64,000 nucleotides of DNA from Strigamia acuminata (GCA_949358305.1 OX442316.1:19220001-19284000), one strand, 5' to 3'; positions 1 to 11,443 are shown, counted from the first letter of the stretch. Notes: a model not told the origin generated them from the sequence alone. Numbers and translations: made by a program.

Positions 1-5
1 GCAGT

Positions 6-84
6 TGCTAGCCGCGATGGTTGCGTGCTTGTGGTTATGGTGCGCGAAGACAGTCATGTGGGCATGGGTTCGAATCCGTCACTA
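6..84 (+). other. tRNA-like block with pol III A/B-box motifs
   Basis: An exact B-box-like GGTTCGAATCC lies at about 68-78, and TAGCCGCGATGG at about 9-20 resembles an A box. Spacing fits a tRNA gene or the tRNA-derived head of a SINE. The bases flanking the T-loop do not pair into a proper five-base stem, so a functional tRNA is unlikely. A SINE head or tRNA relic is inferred. Confidence 0.3.
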
Positions 85-174
85 GTTTTGCTTATTAAAT
101 TTTATTTTTTCTGTCCAAAAAAAAGGAAAAATCTGAGTTTATAAGACACAAACTAAACGCCTCTGCTAAAAAGG

Positions 175-262
175 ACCGGTGGGTGCCGGGGGAGATGAGC
201 GCCCGGCTGCGGTCGGGCGCTGTAGCCCGCGTTGCGGGTTCTACTCCCCGGGAGGAGGTTAG
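175..262 (+). other. GC-rich double-hairpin block
   Basis: This GC-rich island in AT-rich DNA has two perfect short hairpins: a 7-bp stem GCGCCCG/CGGGCGC around 199-220 and a 5-bp stem CCCGC/GCGGG just after. It then has a degenerate B-box-like GGTTCTACTCC. It looks like another degraded tRNA-like or small structured RNA sequence. The minus-strand reading frame across it shows no recognisable protein. Confidence 0.28.
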
Positions 263-1385
263 GGGAATATAGGTTCTTTTATTCATTTTTATTTGGTGAT
301 TTGAGAAAAAACAAATCTTTTCGGGAAAAAACAAATCATTTCGGGAAGAGTCAAATTATTTTTGTGTAAATACAAAGTTTTTAGGTGTAAATAAATTTTA
401 TTGGTGCAAAATTCATGCTTTTTCGTGGAAAAACAAATTTTCTTGTCCTACAATTCCACGCATCGAATTAAACTTCTTTATACGTGTTTTGTTTTTATGC
501 TAATGCTTTGTTAGCAGTTGCGTACTTACATGCTCGCTCGCTCACCGAATTAAGGATATCGGGTTTTAGAGTTAACATTTTTTTTCGTTTTCAAGAAACC
601 TTGAATCGGACGACAGTGCCACGACCACAGAGTAAAGAATATATATTCTTTACTCTATGGCCACGACGATCGACGTTTTGTTAGAGATTTAATAATTTTT
701 AATTATTGATCAAAGATGGATGTCGGACCAGTCGAGTAATTTCACACATGCGATGATATTTTTGGTTGGGAAAATTGAATGTTTTTATTATTTCATTTTT
801 AGATTGATCTTACCGTAGAATTTCAAAGTTTTGCTTCACTCTCAAACAATTAAAACCAATGAAAAAAATTTTTTTTTCCAGTTGGTGGTTATTGATTTCG
901 ATGCGATTTTGTCGACTCACGCATTTTGCACGCATCTCCACACGGTCAGGAAAATTTTGTCATTTATTTTTCGATGTTTGATTGATTACGCAATATTTTT
1001 TTTACGATTTTTTTTTTTGATTTAATGATTTTTTTTTATTTCAAGCACAACGGCAACGGGCCACAAGTTGGTTTTGTAGTGAGTGATCAAAGGATCGGCG
1101 GACAAGTCTGATTCGTAAACCAACAAGTTGGTTTTAATTAGAAGAAAAAGCATTACCGGTAATTTTTTTCTTCTGTTTGGAATCGATAATTTTTCTTCCA
1201 GATCGGTCGTGCATCATATTTTAATTAAAAAATTAAATTAAAAAAAAAAGGTTTGGATTATGTGTGGGTTTGATTCCATTTATATATACCGGTAGGTCAC
1301 ATTTTATCTTTTTTTTTTTTTAATTTTAATGTTTAATGAATCAGTGGCTTTGCTTATTTATTGATTGACTCGTAAATTTTAACGT

Positions 1386-1447
<62 letters not shown>

Positions 1448-1813
1448 GTTTCATTTTTCGTCATTTGATTTGAATGCATGTGTAATGTATTTTTTGTTTT
1501 ATTTTATTTTTTAGAGTCATTTTTTGAATTTTCACCCTGTACTCCTACCGTGACCCACTCAGTATATCCGCCTACAGTGTCAACAAGTGGTCAAGTTCTT
1601 GTTGAATTCCTAACTTTGACCCCTCAATTAAGGACAATACACACACTGACCCTCTTTGTCCCCTCAACAACTTACTTTGTCGGCATCGAATTTCAAAAAG
1701 AACTATTTCTTTTATGATGGGGGTCGAGTTTCCCCTTTTAGTACCCTCGATTTTTTTTCCTTTTCTAAAATGTTTGTTTGAGATTTGTTTATTTGCCTTT
1801 GTGGTGGTGGCAG
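263..1813. other. AT-rich region with a 57-base poly-T tract, no firm gene
   Basis: Low-complexity AT-rich DNA, with an uninterrupted T run at about 1390-1446. Two short exon-like pieces sit between splice-like signals: about 881-945 (open, ends before a GT) and about 1050-1105 (ends in a stop). Neither matches a family I recognise. Otherwise I see no feature here. Confidence 0.4.
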
Positions 1814-1905
1814 AGGCGGAGGCGGACGTTATCGTGGTGGGAGAGCATTGGCCGGCGGAGATAATGGCTATGGTAATCGCGGCGCGAATGGAGGAGGTGG
1901 CGGAG
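1814..1905 (+). CDS. RGG-box exon of an unknown RNA-binding protein (partial)
   Basis: A 92-base exon-like segment lies between an acceptor (GGCAG) and a donor (GAG/GTGAGT). It encodes a glycine/arginine-rich peptide with repeated GGGRG and RYRGG motifs followed by GYGNRGANGGGG. Such RGG boxes occur in hnRNP, FUS, fibrillarin and other RNA-binding proteins, where they bind RNA and are arginine-methylated. No RRM, helicase or methyltransferase domain is visible nearby, so the parent family cannot be named. The GC-rich, codon-like composition stands out from the flanks. Confidence 0.4.
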
Positions 1906-2216
1906 GTGAGTGGTCATCAACATTTTTTGACAATTTTTATTTTCATTTTTGCTTTTATTCCTTTCTCTTAAAATTAAAAAAAAATCTATTTAAAAATTTA
2001 AAAAATTTTTCCATATTGATCTTTATAATTATTTTCAAATATTATTTTTCTTATTATTTTTACCGGCATAACTAGAGTCAATAGAATATTGAATATTCCA
2101 TTCTATTGGTCCTAACCGATCGCAGCTCGTAATTATTTTTATAAATGGCGAAGCAGGAGCGTCGTTATCGTTTGTTAACATAGCTGCCTAGCGTTGACGC
2201 TCGCTACGGAAAATAA

Positions 2217-3755
2217 AAGTCGACGAGGTATAAAAATGGAGTGGATGATGCAAGCGTGGATCCAGTCGTGCAAGAAGCCTCTTTTTAAGCCTTTTTTTAG
2301 TCTGACATTTTAAAATGCAATTTCAGATTGATATGTTCCTGACCAAGTCTCTGAAGAAGCTGTACTTGCTTCAGCATCACGTTCGTCTCAAGCATGCGGC
2401 GCAGGACAAGGCGAATTTGACAAGGGCCAGAAATAAATCCCATACATCAAAAGGTGACGAAATGAGAATTAATACACGAATGACAGACAGTTTGTTTGAT
2501 TCGATCTCGATTGCTCTGTAGATCGAGTTGGTATTCGAACTGGATTCTTGGGATTCGACGTACCACACGGGCAGCAGCGAGCACATCGCTCGCACCGTCG
2601 ACGGCGGCTGCAAAAGCGACGAGAAAAATTTCAACGGTCACGTCATGGATAAGCAAGTGAAGCAAACCGTCAAAGCGCTTCCGTGCTCCACCCGCTACGT
2701 CGTGGGATGTTTCGTAGACGGTAGCGACGACGATGCCGAAAAGCCATTTTAATATTCGTCAATTGATGATTGAATTTTACAGGGGATGGTCCACGTGCAC
2801 GGTATCGTGAAATTGCACTCCAGGTTCGATTATCTCGATCGTTTTGACACGAAACAACGTGAAGAAAACCGATTCGACAATGATGAGAGTATTTCTTTAA
2901 TTTTGAATTTTTATTCGTTGCATTTGAAATTATTTTTATTTGTCAAAATCAGCCGCGTCGGACAAGCAGGGGTTGACGCAGCAGGTGATCGTTAAATTTG
3001 CCAATGCGGATAAGGAGAGGCCAAAAAGATGTCGGATAAGGGTTTTATTCGGCACCAGCAAATCTTGGATGGCGACGAGACGACTACGCTCAAATTCTCA
3101 TTCCGAAGGAAGCCGGCAATCGTCTTCAGCTCCCGAGACCCTCTCGCTGGCTCGGCAGAGCGCTCTGCCGCTGGGGGACCAGATTCACGCGCTGCTTAAA
3201 AGTGGTAAAACAAAATTAGCGGCGATATATTTCGATTTTGCCTAAATTTTTTTTCCAATTTTTCTTTTGATTTTTTTTTAGCGAAGGTTATTAATTTGAG
3301 CGAAGACCTTTCGCTTTTATCCACCGACGTAGATTCCGAAGTGGTGCTTCGTTTAGTGCATGAATGTTGGGTGATAAAAAGGTGAGAGTGCATTAAAAAT
3401 AAAAAGTAAACCCAAATAAATAAATAAATAAATAAATAAAACAAATGAAAAAACTCAACCAATTTTGCATTTTTGACAATTTTTCTTTGCATTTTTTCTT
3501 TTCTTTCTTTCTCTTCTAAATTAAAAAAAAAATTCTCTTTTAATTTTCGTTCTTTTTATAAAAATAATTTTCCATATTGATTTTCATAATTATTTTCAAA
3601 TATTATTTTTCATACTATTTTAATGAGGAATTTAGATTTGCATCAAGTTTTCTAGTTGCTCCGTTAATTTTTAACAAACGATTTTTCCGATTATTTCAAT
3701 TGTATTTTTCTATATTTTTTTCACGATCCAGCGACGTCGAGATGAGTACGGTTTA
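2217..3755 (+). pseudogene. POLR3E: RNA polymerase III subunit RPC5-like gene, N-terminal part
   Basis: RPC5 (Sin-like family) is a subunit of RNA polymerase III, which makes tRNA and 5S RNA. Exon-like blocks in order: 2217-2278 (VDPVVQE), 2327-2452 (IDMFLTKSLKKLYLLQHHVR), 2522-2713 (IELVFELDSWDSTYHTG), 2783-2888 (HGIVKLHSRFDYLD), 2953-3204 (QQVIVKF), 3282-3381 (ends ECWVIK) and 3732-3755 (SDVEMSTV then stop). Order and signature residues follow the family: the VVxEIDVYL start, the LHGI...FSYLD block and the later WVVKSD. The splice junction after 2452 is one base out of frame, the first block lacks a clear GT donor, and the last block stops early, so the C-terminal two thirds is missing. I infer a truncated copy or decayed gene; indel errors could explain the frame slips. 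Family assignment is from remembered conservation, not a search. Confidence 0.68.
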
Positions 3756-4269
3756 AGAGAAACTTCGTGCTAAGGAAAAATGGATTTATCTAATAAAATG
3801 GAATTTGACAAACTACTAATATTCTCTTTTTTAGATGTGAGAGTATTCCGAAAACGGAAATCCAATCTATCCATTGGCACTTGTGTTTTAGGTTTAAGAA
3901 TTTTGAATTTCGAACGGTCCATTCCCTAGTGACAAAATAACATTGTCGTTTTGATTTGATGATAAATCTCACGTGATTACAAACTTAACCAATGAAATTC
4001 AAATCGTAATTTCAGTTATGTTTTGAAAATCGGGGCTTTTTTCATCAGGAGTTCTTAGCACAGGAGCGAACGACGATGACTGTCACGTGAATTGAAACTC
4101 ATCTAATCACGGAGCAGCATTATCATCATGTGATTTAATTCGCCAATCAAACCAAATAGGAAAAGCCGTTGTTCCATTTGAACTTTGAACTTATGAGAGA
4201 ATGGACGTGTTTCTGACGAGAAGAAGAAATTAACGGCAAGTAATACTTTATAAATCTATTATCGGGGTT
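3756..4269. other. non-coding spacer
   Basis: AT-rich sequence. It holds one diverged copy (about 4046-4080) of the GTTCTTAGCACAGGAG module that is tandemly repeated just downstream. No gene seen. Confidence 0.35.
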
Positions 4270-6360
4270 TTTTTCCAGGGGGGGTTCTTAGCACAGGAGT
4301 GGACGACCTGCGTGGACGAGGGCGGGCCTACGGGTTAGGTAACATGAGTTTAGTGTAGGCAAGATGAAGTAGCGACCAATTTTAGATGGACCAGAAGGAG
4401 CTACGTATCTGGGGATAGTTGGGAAGGGAGATAGAATAGAGTAAGGCGGAATTTTAAATCTTAAATTCTTAATTGGTTTTTTTAAATTTGTTTATAATTT
4501 TTTTTTGTTTTTCTTTTCATGTTCACTGAATTCACGGAACAGGAAATTGAACAGGTATGTGTGTTACGGAAGTTTTGAAACGTCAGTGGTGTAAAAATTG
4601 AAATTTATTTTCCATGTTTGATGAGCTCGCCATCGTAGAAAAAAATTTTAAGTTGGAACTAGTTGGAGACACAGCATCATTAGACATGAGTACCTAAAAC
4701 TAAAAGGTAATAAGTGTTTTTCTAATCCGTTGGAGATTTTTTCCAGGGGGGTTCTTAGCATAGGAGTGGACGACCTGCATTACTTATGTCATTATTTTGA
4801 GGAGGTTGTTTGCTGATTTTAAGGGGGGTTGGGAGAATTGCGAGGTATTGTTAGATGTTAGCCGGGGAATTATCGTTAGACGAGGGCGGGCCTACGGGTT
4901 AGGTAACATGAGTTTAGTGTAGGCAAGATGAAGTAGCGACCAATTTTAGATGGACCAGAAGGAGCTACTTATCTGGGGATAGTCGGGAAGGGAGATAGGA
5001 TAGTTAGGTGGCATTTTAAATTTTAAGTTCTTAATTTTTTTTTTTAAATTTGTTTATTAATGTTTTTTTTCTTTCTTTTTTTCTTTTCATGTTGACTGAA
5101 TTCACGGAACAGGAAATTGAACAGGTACGTGTGTTACATAAGTTTTGAAACGTTAGTGGCGTAAAAATCGAAATTTTTTTTCCATGTTTGATGACCTCGC
5201 CATTGTAGAAGGAAATTTGGAGTTTGGACTATAGTTGTTGGACACTGCATCATTAGACACGAGCACTTAAAAGGTAACGAGTGTTTTTTTTAATCCATTG
5301 GGGACTTTTTCCAGGGGGGGTTCTTAGCACAGGGGTGGACGACCTGCGTAATTTACGTCATTATTTTGAGGAGGTTGTTCGCTTATGTTAAGGGGGGTTG
5401 GGAGAATTGCGAGGTATTGTTAGTTGTTAGCCGGGGAATTATCGTTAGACGAGGGCGGGCCTACGGGTTAGGTAACATGAGTTTAGTGTAGGCAAGATGA
5501 AGTAGCGACCAATTTTAGATGGACCAGAAGGAGCTACTTATCTGGGGATAGTCGGGAAGGAAGATAGAATAGAGTTAGGCAGCATTTTGAATTTTAAATT
5601 CTTAATTGGTTTTTTAAAATTTGTTTATTAATTTTTTTTTCTTTTCATGTTGACTGCATTCACGGAACAGGAAATTGAACAGGTATGTGTGTTCCGTAAG
5701 TTTTGAAACGTCAGTGGCATAAAAATTAATTTTTTTTTTCATGTTTGATGGCTTCGCCATTTTAGAAGGAAATTTGAAGTTTAGACTAGTTGGAGACACA
5801 GCATCATTAGACATGAGCACTTAGAAGGTAACATTTTTTTTTCTTAATCCATAGGGGATTTTTTCCAGGGGGGTTCTTAGCATAGGAGCGGACGACCTGC
5901 ATTACTTATGTCATTATTTTGAGGAGGTTGTTCGCTGATGTTAAGGGGGGTTGGGAGAATTACGAGGTATTGTTATTTGGGGAATTATCGTTAGATGGAG
6001 GCCGGGTCTTCGGGTTAGGTAGCAAGAGTTTAGTGTAGGCAAGATGAAGTAGCAACCAATTTTAGATGAACCAGAAATGGCTACTTATCTGGGGATAGTC
6101 GGGAAGGGACAGTTAGGATTTAGCTGCAGTTTTTATTTTTTTATTAATTGGTTTATTAATGTTAGTTTTTATTTTCATGTCGACTAAACCTGCGGAATAG
6201 GAAAGTTAAAAGGTAAGTATTGTATGATGTAAGTTTTGCAACTTTTTCATGTTTGATGACGTCGCGATGTGTAAACTGAAAAGGAAATTTAACGTTTAAA
6301 ATGTTGCTGCTCGTCATTATTAGAAATCAACACTTAAAGGGTTCTTAGCAAAGAAGTGAA
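4270..6360 (+). repeat. tandem array of about 465-563-bp units
   Basis: The marker TTCCAGGGGGGTTCTTAGCA recurs near 4275, 4741, 5303 and 5865, with a diverged copy near 6340, giving spacings of about 466, 562, 562 and 475. Each unit carries a conserved block (GACGAGGGCGGGCCTACGG onward) and a later AACAGGAAATTGAACAGGTATG-like block. The marker starts like an exon after a CAG acceptor and reads GVLSTGVDDL in frame. The array may therefore come from duplicated exon/intron sequence of a gene I cannot identify. Confidence 0.75.
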
Positions 6361-6487
6361 CAACCTGTGTTTATAAAATTAAAAATTTGAAACACTTCCG
6401 GAAAACCTTCGCCATTTTCGCAATAGGTGGCGTGCCCAGTCTAGCATGGAAAATCAATTTATTGCATCTAAACCTTTCAAATCAATA

Positions 6488-7400
6488 TACTTGTCGAGCT
6501 GTCATCAAAGCGAGATCTTTCATTCGTTTTAATTCATCGTACTCGTCTAATTTTCCCGACTCCAAGAGCTAAGAATTCTCCCACAGTTGAGCGCGAACAC
6601 ACTTCGACAGCAGAACAGCGTTCAAACACAGCTTGCAATCATCCCGCGAAGCAAAAACAAAATACCTAAATTAAATACACATAAATTAAAAAAAATAAAA
6701 AACAATTTAAAGAAATGCTCATATGAAGACCACATTTAGAAATTCGTTGACTAACGCGCATAATTTTAAAGAATCCTGGTATAATCTTGAAAATTGGACG
6801 CCAATAATTCCTAAACTCGTTTGAATCAAACTGAAATTGATGACGCAACGTTACTTTCCACTGGTCGCATTTCGTCGCCGACTTTAACATTTATGGCTCG
6901 CAAATTGTCGTAACTCAACCATTTTCCGATCTACAAACGAAATGGAGTAATAAATAACTAGACCTTCGATTCGGTACGCAATTTATGTCATCCGCATTCG
7001 GAATAATGGTGGAGATGGCCAAAAATCGTATCCTATCCCCGTCATGTGTAACATCTTAATCCTGCTCACAACCGCATCTAATGTGTGTTCACGAGACTCA
7101 CAATTGAGAAGTTTTCCCATGAAATATTTGACAAATTTAAGTTGCTGTTGTTGGAATTGTTTCTGCATATTGATTTCCGCGATTCGTCGCCAGATGACCA
7201 CCCGATATTCTGGCATGTTAATGGCGTAATCTTACAATAATTCAAATAAAAATTAGATTTATTACAAGAAACCCGTTAATATTAGTACATAATAAAAACC
7301 TGAAAATAAAATAGTTTTGATAAATCGGAATCATACTCCAAAAGCCCTGGCGCCATCTCGGACAATTTCCAAGAACTTGCAAAGTTCAGACGAAATCCGC
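6488..7400 (-). CDS. unidentified multi-exon gene fragment
   Basis: Four minus-strand blocks look coding and are flanked by splice-like signals. In gene order: about 7400-7330 (WKLSEMAPGLLEYDSDLSKL), 7216-6983 (MPEYRVVIWRRIAEINMQKQ onward, ending GIGYDFWPSPPLF), about 6910-6840 (IGKWLSYDNLRAINVKVGDE) and 6571-6488 (LLESGKLDEYDELKRMKDLA). The amphipathic, charged character and phase-compatible borders argue for a real protein of helical type. I do not recognise the family. The 7216-6983 block reaches a stop shortly after SPPLF unless spliced. The 5' exons overlap a tandem duplication. Confidence 0.4.
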
Positions 7401-7868
7401 CAGATGGCCACCCGATATTCTGGCATGTTAATGACGTAATCTTACAATAACTCAAATAAAAATTAGATTTATTACAAGAAACCCGGTAATTCCATTGCGC
7501 TAATATTAGTACATAATAAAAACCTGAAAATAAAATCGTTTTGATAAATTGGAATCATACTCTAAAAGCCCTGGCGCCATCTCGGACAATTTCCAAGAAC
7601 TTGCAAAGTTCATACGAAATCCGCCAGATGGCTGCCCGATATTCTGGCATGTTAATAACGTAATCTTACAATAACTCAAATAAAAATTAGATTTATTACG
7701 ATAATTTCGTGTATTTTCATTGCACTAATATTAGTACTTAATAAAAACGTGGAAACAAAATCGTTTTGATAAATCTGAATAACTCCAAAAGCCCTGGCGC
7801 CATCTCGGGCAATTTCCATGAACTTGCAAAGTTCAGACGAAATCCGCTAGATGGCAACCTGATATTCT
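7188..7868. repeat. tandem duplication of an exon-bearing 210-225-bp unit
   Basis: The segment containing GATATTCTGGCATGTTAAT, CTTACAATAA, then AAAAGCCCTGGCGCCATCTC and AACTTGCAAAGTTC recurs about three times, with starts near 7190, 7403 and 7624, and ends in a partial copy near 7850. Copies differ by scattered substitutions and small indels. Each copy carries pieces of the minus-strand exons described for the neighbouring gene. Confidence 0.75.
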
Positions 7869-8515
7869 GACATCGATTTTATAGCAAAAACATCGGTTTT
7901 ATAGCAAAAACCCCGATTTTATAGCAAAACATCGATTTTATAGCTAAAAACATTGTTTTTTTTTAGCTAAAAACATTGTTTTTTTTTAGCTAAAATAATG
8001 GTTTTTAAATAAAAATATCGATTTTATAGCTAAACACATCGATTTTGTGGCTAAAGACATCGATTTTATAGGAAAAACATCGATTTTACAACTAAAAACA
8101 TCAATTTTACAACTAAAAACATCGATTTTACAACTAAAAACATCGATTTTACAACTAAAAACATCGATTTCACAACTAAAAACATCGATTTTATAGCTAA
8201 AACATAGATTTTGATTGCAGAAACATTAATTTTATAGCTAAAAACATTAATTTTATAGCTAAAAACATTAATTTTATAGCTAAAAACATCGATTTTATAA
8301 CTAAAAATATCGATTTTATAGCTAAAACATAGATTTTGATTGCAGAAACATTGATTTTATAACTAAAAACATCGATTTTTTAGCTATAAACATTGATCTT
8401 ATTGTAGAAACATCAATTTAGAGCTAAAAACATCGTTTTTTTTTAGCTAAAAACACCGTTTTTTTTTTAGCTAAAATAATGCTTTTATAAATAAAAACAT
8501 CGATTTTATAGCATA
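7869..8515. repeat. 21-bp AT-rich minisatellite
   Basis: A degenerate array of about 30 copies of AAAACATCGATTTTATAGCT and variants (TACAACT, TTTTTAGCT). It gives no credible reading frame. Confidence 0.85.
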
Positions 8516-8723
8516 TGCCTATCTGTTACGGTTGCAGAGATATGGTCGGAAAACGGAATTTTTCAAGAGAAAAAGTGGTCGGAATACTTGGTTTATTGCA
8601 GATATTTCTACAACTCTATGCATGTGATATTTAATCCATTTTTAGCTTATTTTCGATCAACTGAGCTCATTTCTGGCATTTTTTCAATTTTGGACCGATT
8701 TTGGCCATTTCTCCATAGGTTGG

Positions 8724-9224
8724 TTATTCTCGGATCTAACGAGTAATCACGTGGTTATTCTCGGATCTAACGAATAACCGCTTGGTTATTCTCGGATTTA
8801 ACGAGTAACGACTTGGTTATTCTCAGATCTAACATACGACTTGGCTATTCTCGGATTAAACAAGTAACGACTTGTTTATTCTCGGATCTAACGCTTTGTT
8901 TATTCTCGGATCTAACGACTTGGTTATTCTCGAAACTAACGATTTGGTAATTCTCGGAAATAACTATCAAGTTAGTTTCGAGAATAACTAAGTCGTTAGA
9001 TCCGAGAATAAACAAAGCGTTAGTTCCGAGAATAATCAAGTCGTTACTTGTTAGATCCGAGAATAATCAAGTCGTTACTTGTTAGATTCGAGAATAATCA
9101 AGTCGTTACTTGTTTAATCCGAGAATAGCCAAGTCGTATGTTAGATCTGAGAATAACCAAGTCGTTACTCGTTAAATCCGAGAATAACCAAGCGGTTATT
9201 CGTTAGATCCGAGAATAACCACGT
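8724..9224. repeat. 500-bp foldback (inverted repeat) built of about 27-bp units
   Basis: The left arm is a run of GGTTATTCTCGGATCTAACG-type units with variable linkers. The right arm is its near-exact reverse complement in mirrored order, down to individual unit variants such as the AACATACGACTTGGCTATTC unit. The axis is near 8973. The transcript would form a hairpin of about 250 bp. Confidence 0.85.
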
Positions 9225-10698
9225 CGATTCCCGTTGGCGGAATTTGCATATCTGGCACCGTTGCAGAGATACACCACTTTTTCTGTTCAAAAAGTCAGTT
9301 TTTTGCTTATATCTCTGCAACAGTGCCAGATATGCAAATTGCGCACACGGGAATCGATTTTTCAGCTCATTTTACGTCTAACCAGCACGTTTCTGGAACT
9401 TTTTCAATTTTTGGCCATTTCTCCATACATTAGCCTTTGCTTTTTTGACAAATTTTAAAAAGTGCCAAAAACATGCTTAAGACATGTAAAATGCGCTAAA
9501 AAGTCGATTCCCGTTGGCGGAATTTGCATATCTGGCACCGTTGCAGAGATACACCACTTTTTCTGTTCAAAAAGTCAGTTTTTTGCTTATATCTCTGCAA
9601 CAGTGCCAGATATGCAAATTGCGCACACGGGAATCGATTTTTCAGCTCATTTTACGTCTAACCAGCACGTTTCTGGAACTTTTTCAATTTTTGGCCATTT
9701 CTCCATACATTAGCCTTTGCTTTTTTGACAAATTTTAAAAAGTGCCAAAAACATGCTTAAGACGTATAAAATGCGCTAAAAAGTCGATTCCCGTTGGCGA
9801 AATTTGCATATCTGGCACCGTTGCAGAGATACACCACTTTTTCTGTTCAAAAAGTCTGTTTTTTGCTTATATCTCTGCAACAGTGCCAGATATGCAAATT
9901 GCGCACACGGGAATCGATTTTTCAGCTCATTTTACGTCTAACCAGCACGTTTCTGGAACTTTTTCAATTTTTGGCCATTGCTTTTTTGACAAATTTTAAA
10001 AAGTGCCAAAAACATGCTTAAGACGTATAAAATGCGCTAAAAAGTCGATTCCCGTTGGCGGAATTTGCATATCTGGCACCGTTGCAGAGATACACCACTT
10101 TTTCTGTTCAAAAAGTCAGTTTTTTGCTTATATCTCTGCAACAGTGCCAGATATGCAAATTGCGCACACGGGAATCGATTTTTCAGCTCATTTTACGTCT
10201 AACCAGCACGTTTCTGGAACTTTTTCAATTTTTGGCCATTTCTCCATACATTAGCCTTTGCTTTTTTGACAAATTTTAAAAAGTGCCAAAAACATGCTTA
10301 AGACGTATAAAATGCGCTAAAAAGTCGATTCCCGTTGGCGGAATTTGCATATCTGGCACCGTTGCAGAGATACACCACTTTTTCTGTTCAAAAAGTCTGT
10401 TTTTTGCTTATATCTCTGCAACAGTGCCAGATATGCAAATTGCGCACACGGGAATCGATTTTTCAGCTCATTTTACGTCTAACCAGCACGTTTCTGGAAC
10501 TTTTTCAATTTTTGGCCATTGCTTTTTTGACAAATTTTAAAAAGTGCCAAAAACATGCTTAAGACGTATAAAATGCGCTAAAAAGTCGATTCCCGTTGGC
10601 GGAATTTGCATATCTGGCACCGTTGCAGAGATACACCACTTTTTCTGTTCAAAAAGTCAGTTTTTTGCTTATATCTCTGCAACAGTGCCAGATATGCA
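9225..10698. repeat. 280/261-bp satellite with palindromic monomers
   Basis: Units start at about 9225, 9505, 9785, 10046, 10326 and 10587; the last is truncated at 10698. Lengths run 280, 280, 261, 280, 261, because a 19-bp piece (TCTCCATACATTAGCCTTT) is present or absent. Each monomer contains an inverted repeat: GCATATCTGGCACCGTTGCA near its start and its complement about 80 bases later. Small open frames in each unit are by-products of the repeat. Confidence 0.92.
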
Positions 10699-10773
10699 CA
10701 GACTGCCAAGGTTTATTTTTTTAAATTTTGTGTATATGCTGTACTAATGTCGTATTTTTATTGATTTTATTAG

Positions 10774-10899
10774 ATATTGATGAATGCGATACGATTACTA
10801 ACATTTGTGCGGAAGGAGTTTGCAAAAACAAAATCGGGTCGTAGACTTGCGCTTGTAGAGACGGCCACGAAAGAAATATCGATACAAATTTATGCGAAG
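10774..10899 (+). pseudogene. calcium-binding EGF-like exon with a nonsense codon
   Basis: The exon lies between a TTAG acceptor and a GTAAAA donor. It encodes a cbEGF domain starting DIDECDTITNICAEGVCKN with cysteines in EGF order. A TAG at 10842-10844 falls where the near-identical inverted copy at 19313-19438 has a tyrosine codon, in the conserved S-Y-T-C-A-C position. cbEGF domains bind Ca2+ and form rod-like extracellular proteins such as fibrillin. The flanking intron DNA is duplicated too, so this is part of an inverted segmental duplication, and this copy is dead at this exon. Confidence 0.75.
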
Positions 10900-11330
10900 G
10901 TAAAAGACTTTTCTTCCGGATGTTCGCCCGTAGCTCTGCAATGCAGCCAGATAGGCATACTCATGCGATAATTAAACGATTTTTTACGTCATTTCACGTC
11001 GATTGGGCCTATTTCCGGCAATTTTTCAGTTTTGGACGATTTTAGCAAAAACCCAAAGGCCAAAAATTGCCGGAAATAGGCCCAATCGACGTGAAAGAAC
11101 TCAAAAAATCGTTTAATTATCGCATGAGTATGTCTATCTGGCTCCTTTGCCGAGTTATCGGCCAAAAACAGACTTCTCCAAAGACTTTTCTTCCGGTTTT
11201 TTGCCTGTAGCTCCGCAATGGAGCCAGATAGACATACTCATGCGATAATTAAACGATTTTTACGTCATTTCACGTCGATTGGGCCTATTTCCATTTTGAA
11301 TTAAATTTTAAATCTAAAATTCTTCATTTC
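10900..11330. repeat. palindromic satellite sequence (313-bp family)
   Basis: It contains the arms TATGCCTATCTGGCTCCATTG-like and ATACTCATGCGATAATTAAA in both orientations. These are the building blocks of the 16.2-19.3 kb array. Here they occur as about one and a half units in the intron after the EGF exon. Confidence 0.8.
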
Positions 11331-11332
11331 AG

Positions 11333-11443
11333 ACTATAATGAATGCATCGAAGCGGGAAGCGGCTATCACCGTGACTGCACTGCCGACGCGCCGGGAAAT
11401 ACATGCGTGATTGTCCCGACGGCTACCAATGGATCGGCGAAGG
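11333..11443 (+). pseudogene. EGF-like exon, frame-shifted
   Basis: After a TTTCAG acceptor the frame reads YNECIEAGSGYHRDCTADA, then the natural continuation (RDCPDGYQWIGEG) is found in a different frame. One small indel therefore breaks the domain. The Cys spacing and the D-x-N-E-C start are typical of cbEGF. It is the next exon after 10774-10899 in the inverted copy of the minus-strand EGF gene. It aligns weakly with the exon at 15958-16046 on the other arm. Confidence 0.55.

Noticed and set aside
6-84. Functional tRNA gene
   Set aside because: The T-stem does not pair and no acceptor stem closes.
8724-10698. Possible CRISPR array
   Set aside because: Repeats are direct satellites or inverted arms without unique spacers, in a eukaryotic genome.
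9234-10747. Series of nearly identical 74-85-residue frames
   Set aside because: Each is one satellite monomer; they repeat every 280 or 261 bases.
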